A stretch of DNA of 8,013 nt from positions 2,518,389 through 2,526,401 of the forward strand of contig CP070753.1 in assembly GCA_020348765.1 (NCBI GenBank), in the 5' to 3' direction. This stretch comes from Burkholderiales bacterium (GTDB lineage: Bacteria > Pseudomonadota > Gammaproteobacteria > Burkholderiales > Burkholderiaceae_E). Below, in pieces: positions 5,649 through 8,013 of this stretch. How positions within the stretch are numbered: the stretch's first letter is position 1; each line of letters opens with the position of its first letter. The notes beneath the pieces are model-generated. The model saw nothing but the letters and a program-made list of their open reading frames with translations. It was not told the DNA's origin and ran no database searches. The translations under genes and the position numbers were made by a program.

Positions 5649-6893
5649 ATGGCGCGCTGCGCACCCGACGTCGGCACGGTCGCGGGCCGGGTCGGCGGCT
5701 GGTGTGCGCTGGCGATCGGGTTGTGCTTTGCGGCAGGCTGCGCCACCACCGCTGCGATAGCGCCGGCGGCTGCGCCGCGGCAAGCCGAACCGATCGAGCT
5801 CGCTCGCTTCGGCCACGGCCTCAAGGTTCGCAAGAACGGCCTCACCGTGCTCTACCTGTCGGGTACGCCCGAACAGATCGGACTGGCGCACGGTCACCTG
5901 CTGCGCGACGAAATCGGCTCGGCCAACCGCCGGTTTCTCGAGTCGTTCGAGGCGCTGCCGGAACGAAACCGCGAGCGTCTGCAGCGAGCGCTGCAGCGGC
6001 TCGAGCAGCGCACCCCGGCTGCGTACCTGGCGGAAATGAGGGCGATCGCGCGCGGCGCAGGCCTGAGCTACGAGCAGGTGCTGTTCCTGAACAACCTGAC
6101 GACGTTGTCGGAAGGCGAACGTTGCTTCGCCTTTTCCGCATGGGATCGCGAAGGGCGCCTGATGACGTTCCGCCAGATCGACTCGAATTCCGACATGTAC
6201 GAACAGATGGTCCTGTTCATCGTCCGCCCCGACCGGGGACATGCCTTCGCGGCCTTGCTGAACCCGGGCTGGGTGGACGGAGAGACGGGCATGAACGCGC
6301 GCGGGCTGACGCTGTCGCAGAACAACATCGGCATTCGGCAGACGGCGTGGAACGTGACCCCGGTCACGATCCTGACCCGTCACATCCTGCAGCACGCCTC
6401 GACGATCGACGAGGCCTTCGCGATCCTCAGGGGTCAGGACGCCTGGCCGGCGCGGCTGCTGTTCGTGTCTCAGCCGGAAGGCGCCGCGGTGTTCGAGATG
6501 GCCAACGGTCATCTGCAACGGCTGCAGATGTCGGAGGAGGGCCTGGCGCTGGCGAACCACCCGCGCCGGGTTCCGGCGGACGACATCTCGGCGAACTCGG
6601 TGCGCCGTCTCGAGCATGCCGATCGCTATCTGGCGGAACACCGGGCTCGAATCAGCATCGATCAGGGCATCGCGCTGCTGCGGTCACCGACGATCAGCTC
6701 GTTCGTTCGCAACGGATTCACCAACAAGCAGTCGGTCGTGTTCCGACCCGCGACGCTGGATTTCTGGATTGCGTTGCGTCCCGACGGTCGGTTCCGTGCC
6801 GCCGCGAGCGGCGCCTACGAAGGTTTCAACCTGGCGGCCGAACTCGGCGCCGGGACCGGCAGGCCCGTGCCGCAGCGAATTCCCGCGCGATAG
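5649..6893 (+). CDS. Putative lipoprotein of the C45 / acyl-CoA:6-APA acyltransferase-like Ntn-hydrolase family
   Basis: Predicted exported self-processing amidohydrolase or acyltransferase. The 414-residue protein begins with a hydrophobic export signal at about 15-30 ending in FAAGC (C31), a plausible though non-ideal lipobox, so the protein may be anchored to a membrane facing the periplasm. The mature part has a helical segment with HGHLLRDEIG (81-90), LEQRTPAAYLAEMRAIARGAG (118-138, a helix before the active site) and FLNNLTTLSEGERC. C159 is the likely N-terminal nucleophile exposed by self-cleavage, followed by FAFSAWDREGRLMTFRQIDSN with D178 where related enzymes have GRNLDW. The later ARGLTLSQNNIG and a NSVRRLEHADRYL segment also fit C45-type proteins. 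The residue before the nucleophile is Arg, as opposed to Gly in fungal penicillin acyltransferase. Seven bases separate it from the preceding gene; no clear ribosome binding site is seen. Choloylglycine-hydrolase-like is an alternative name; the substrate is unknown. Confidence 0.82.
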   Translation: MARCAPDVGTVAGRVGGWCALAIGLCFAAGCATTAAIAPAAAPRQAEPIELARFGHGLKVRKNGLTVLYLSGTPEQIGLAHGHLLRDEIGSANRRFLESFEALPERNRERLQRALQRLEQRTPAAYLAEMRAIARGAGLSYEQVLFLNNLTTLSEGERCFAFSAWDREGRLMTFRQIDSNSDMYEQMVLFIVRPDRGHAFAALLNPGWVDGETGMNARGLTLSQNNIGIRQTAWNVTPVTILTRHILQHASTIDEAFAILRGQDAWPARLLFVSQPEGAAVFEMANGHLQRLQMSEEGLALANHPRRVPADDISANSVRRLEHADRYLAEHRARISIDQGIALLRSPTISSFVRNGFTNKQSVVFRPATLDFWIALRPDGRFRAAASGAYEGFNLAAELGAGTGRPVPQRIPAR

Positions 6894-6922
6894 CGGCCCA
6901 GCGCCAGGAACAATCGGGCCGC
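6893..6922. terminator. Possible bidirectional terminator hairpin between convergent genes
   Basis: GCGGCCC (6893-6899) and GGGCCGC (6916-6922) form a perfect 7-base-pair all-GC stem around a 16-base loop. It begins at the last base of the hydrolase stop codon and lies just beyond the end of the oppositely directed exporter gene. There is no T-tract on either strand and the loop is long, so it is at best a weak intrinsic terminator. Confidence 0.35.
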
Positions 6923-6930
6923 GACCCGCG

Positions 6931-7542
6931 CTACTTCGTCCACGGCAGTGCCGCGCCCATCAGCGCGAACATGCCGCCGCAGGCGCGATTGAACCGCCGG
7001 CCGAGCCGCTCGAGCCCGGGGCGCACCTGGTGCGCCAGCCTTGCGAGCACGGCTTCGACGATGAATTCCACGACCGCGAACGTGCCGGCCATCAGGACGA
7101 ACTGGAGCGCCAGCGGCCGGGCCGGGTCGATGAACTGCGGCAGGAACGCGCCGTAGAACAGCAGCGCCTTGGGGTTGGACACCGCTGCGGCGAACCCCTG
7201 CCAGAACAGCGACGCACCGCGGGTCTCGAGGTCCGAGCTCGCGGCGACCAGCCGCAGCGGCGGTGCCCGCCAGAGCTGGATGCCGAGCCAGATCAGGTAG
7301 GCGCCGCCCGCCCACTTGAGCACCAACAGGGCATGCGCCGATGCCTGCAGCAGCGCGCCGATGCCGAGCATCGAAAGCCCGATCAGGGTCACGAAACCGA
7401 CCGATCCGCCCGACACCGTGAACAGCGTCCGGCGATGGCCGTGCAGCGCGCCGTGCGTGAGCGCGAGCAGGCTGTTCGGGCCGGGCGTCAGCGACAGGCC
7501 GATCGCCGCGATCAGGTACAGCGTCCAGGTGTGCAGCGCCAT
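6931..7542 (-). CDS. LysE/RhtB family amino acid exporter
   Basis: Predicted inner-membrane exporter of amino acids or related small metabolites. The 203-residue length and about six hydrophobic segments match the LysE/RhtB superfamily. Family marks are the TPGPNSLLAL motif at 19-28 near the N-terminus, the WAGGAYLIWLGIQLWR segment at 77-92, a central hydrophilic loop at about 93-112 (PPLRLVAASSDLETRGAS), and FAAAVSNPKALLFYGAFLPQF from 117, containing the conserved NPKALLF (123-129). It ends in GAALPWTK. The ATG at 7540-7542 gives the normal family N-terminus (MALHTWTLYLIAAIG) and lies 21 bases downstream of the Sua5 gene's stop, so the two may be co-transcribed. It converges on the + strand operon and probably has no functional tie to it. 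Which amino acid it exports cannot be told from sequence. Confidence 0.93.
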   Translation of the reverse strand: MALHTWTLYLIAAIGLSLTPGPNSLLALTHGALHGHRRTLFTVSGGSVGFVTLIGLSMLGIGALLQASAHALLVLKWAGGAYLIWLGIQLWRAPPLRLVAASSDLETRGASLFWQGFAAAVSNPKALLFYGAFLPQFIDPARPLALQFVLMAGTFAVVEFIVEAVLARLAHQVRPGLERLGRRFNRACGGMFALMGAALPWTK

Positions 7543-7563
7543 CGCCGTCGCGCCCCGCCAGGC

Positions 7564-8013
7564 TTACTCGGCAGCCCGATGCAGGCCCTGCGCGTGCGCC
7601 GCGCGCGCCAGCCTGTCCAGTATCGCCTCCCATTCCGCGGCCTGCGGCGGGCGTTCGACCAGTAGCCGTTCGGTGCGCAGCGCGTCGAGCTCGCGCAGCC
7701 GGGCGTACAGCTTGTGCGCATAGTCGGCGGCGTCGCGGCCGGCTTCGATCCAGGCCACGTCCGGGCGCGCCGCGAGCGACGCCGGCCGCGCCCGCAGCGC
7801 CAGCACCGCGAACGGTTTGCCCAGCTCCAGCAGCGTTCGCAACCGGAATTCGAAGGCGGGCGCCGCGACCAGCTCCAGCGGCGTGCGCGGTGCGTAGTGG
7901 GCCGGCAGCGTGCCCGAGGCCCGGGGCACGGCCCGGGGCGCGGCCCGGGGCGCGGCGCCCGGTGCCGAAGGCCCGGCGTTGCCGGCTCCGGGCGTGGCAT
8001 GCCGGTCCGGGGC
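7564..8013 (-). CDS. Threonylcarbamoyl-AMP synthase, C-terminal Sua5 domain (5' end outside the window)
   Basis: C-terminal part of a long-form Sua5/TsaC-type enzyme, which makes threonylcarbamoyl-AMP from threonine, bicarbonate and ATP for the t6A modification of ANN-decoding tRNAs. The diagnostic piece is SGTLPAHYAPRTPLEL, the linker motif joining the YrdC catalytic domain to the Sua5 domain; HYAP is encoded at 7888-7899. The following roughly 110 residues (LVAAPAFEFRLRTLLELGKP to WEAILDRLARAAHAQG) form the Rossmann-like C-terminal domain. The frame is open to the right edge, so a GTG start at 7929 would be an internal codon: the upstream codons read as an Ala/Pro/Gly-rich linker with AAPRAAPRAVPRA. 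The catalytic YrdC domain lies outside the window and cannot be checked. The stop is TAA at 7564-7566. The LysE-type gene follows 21 bases downstream. Confidence 0.85.
   Translation of the reverse strand, partial: APDRHATPGAGNAGPSAPGAAPRAAPRAVPRASGTLPAHYAPRTPLELVAAPAFEFRLRTLLELGKPFAVLALRARPASLAARPDVAWIEAGRDAADYAHKLYARLRELDALRTERLLVERPPQAAEWEAILDRLARAAHAQGLHRAAE
7918..7953. repeat. Three-copy 12-base tandem repeat in the Sua5 linker
   Basis: GGCCCGGGGC recurs at 7918, 7930 and 7942, spaced by two bases (AC, GC, GC), giving three 12-base units. The period is a multiple of three, so in the minus-strand gene it encodes APR-A type tetrapeptide units (AAPR, AAPR, AVPR) just before the SGTLPAHYAP motif. 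Each unit holds a CCCGGG palindrome. It looks like an in-frame slippage expansion of a disordered linker. Confidence 0.75.

Noticed and set aside
5577..6641. 354-codon - strand open frame opposite the C45-like gene
   Set aside because: Its translation is Arg/Gln/Val-rich without any motif, while the + strand frame has a signal peptide and family motifs.
6616..7665. + strand open frame crossing the convergent gap opposite the LysE gene
   Set aside because: It overlaps the end of the C45-like gene in another frame and is the reverse of the exporter; composition is Arg/Gln/Pro-rich with no domain.
7512..8000. Alternative - strand frame rich in Arg/Pro over the Sua5 region
   Set aside because: The competing frame contains the recognisable SGTLPAHYAP motif and Sua5 domain; this one does not and would overlap the exporter start.

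Overview
The window is very GC-rich and densely coding, with strong G/C preference at third codon positions. This fits a high-GC proteobacterium. The gene types (a Sua5-type protein with a SGTL..HYAP motif, a LysE/RhtB exporter, and a hydrophobic protein with a GTDPTIPVFP tail) suggest a betaproteobacterium, probably Burkholderiales, or a related gammaproteobacterium. That placement is inference.

From the left edge to 6893, eight genes lie head to tail on the + strand with junctions from a 13-base gap to an 8-base overlap, so they are most simply read as one operon whose promoter lies upstream of the window. In order they are: the 3' part of a glutamine synthetase-like ligase (1-1405); a complete set of membrane and ATPase subunits of a branched-chain-amino-acid-type (HAAT) ABC importer, LivH (1408-2274), LivM (2280-3275), LivG (3268-4014) and LivF (4007-4720); a small cytidine-deaminase-fold enzyme (4734-5135); a DUF1269-like membrane protein (5132-5641); and a putative lipoprotein of the C45/acyl-CoA:6-APA acyltransferase-like Ntn-hydrolase family (5649-6893). 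No periplasmic substrate-binding protein lies in the window; if this operon has one it must be upstream.

The likely theme of the first six genes is uptake and use of a nitrogenous compound. The importer would bring in an amine-, amide- or nucleoside-like substrate, the GS-like enzyme may glutamylate it or a product of it, and the deaminase-like enzyme may remove an amino group. The substrate cannot be read from the sequence. The DUF1269-like gene and the lipoprotein are closely linked but may serve a separate envelope function.

After a 37-base convergent gap with a small GC-rich inverted repeat, two genes run on the - strand: a LysE/RhtB-type exporter (6931-7542) and, upstream of it, the C-terminal part of a Sua5-type threonylcarbamoyl-AMP synthase (7564 to the right edge). 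The Sua5 linker carries a 12-base tandem repeat. There is no stretch over 300 bases without a gene, and I saw no tRNA, rRNA, CRISPR array, insertion sequence or phage feature. The most unusual points are the joining of a GS-like ligase and a divergent cytidine deaminase to one importer, and the predicted lipid anchoring of the C45-like hydrolase.
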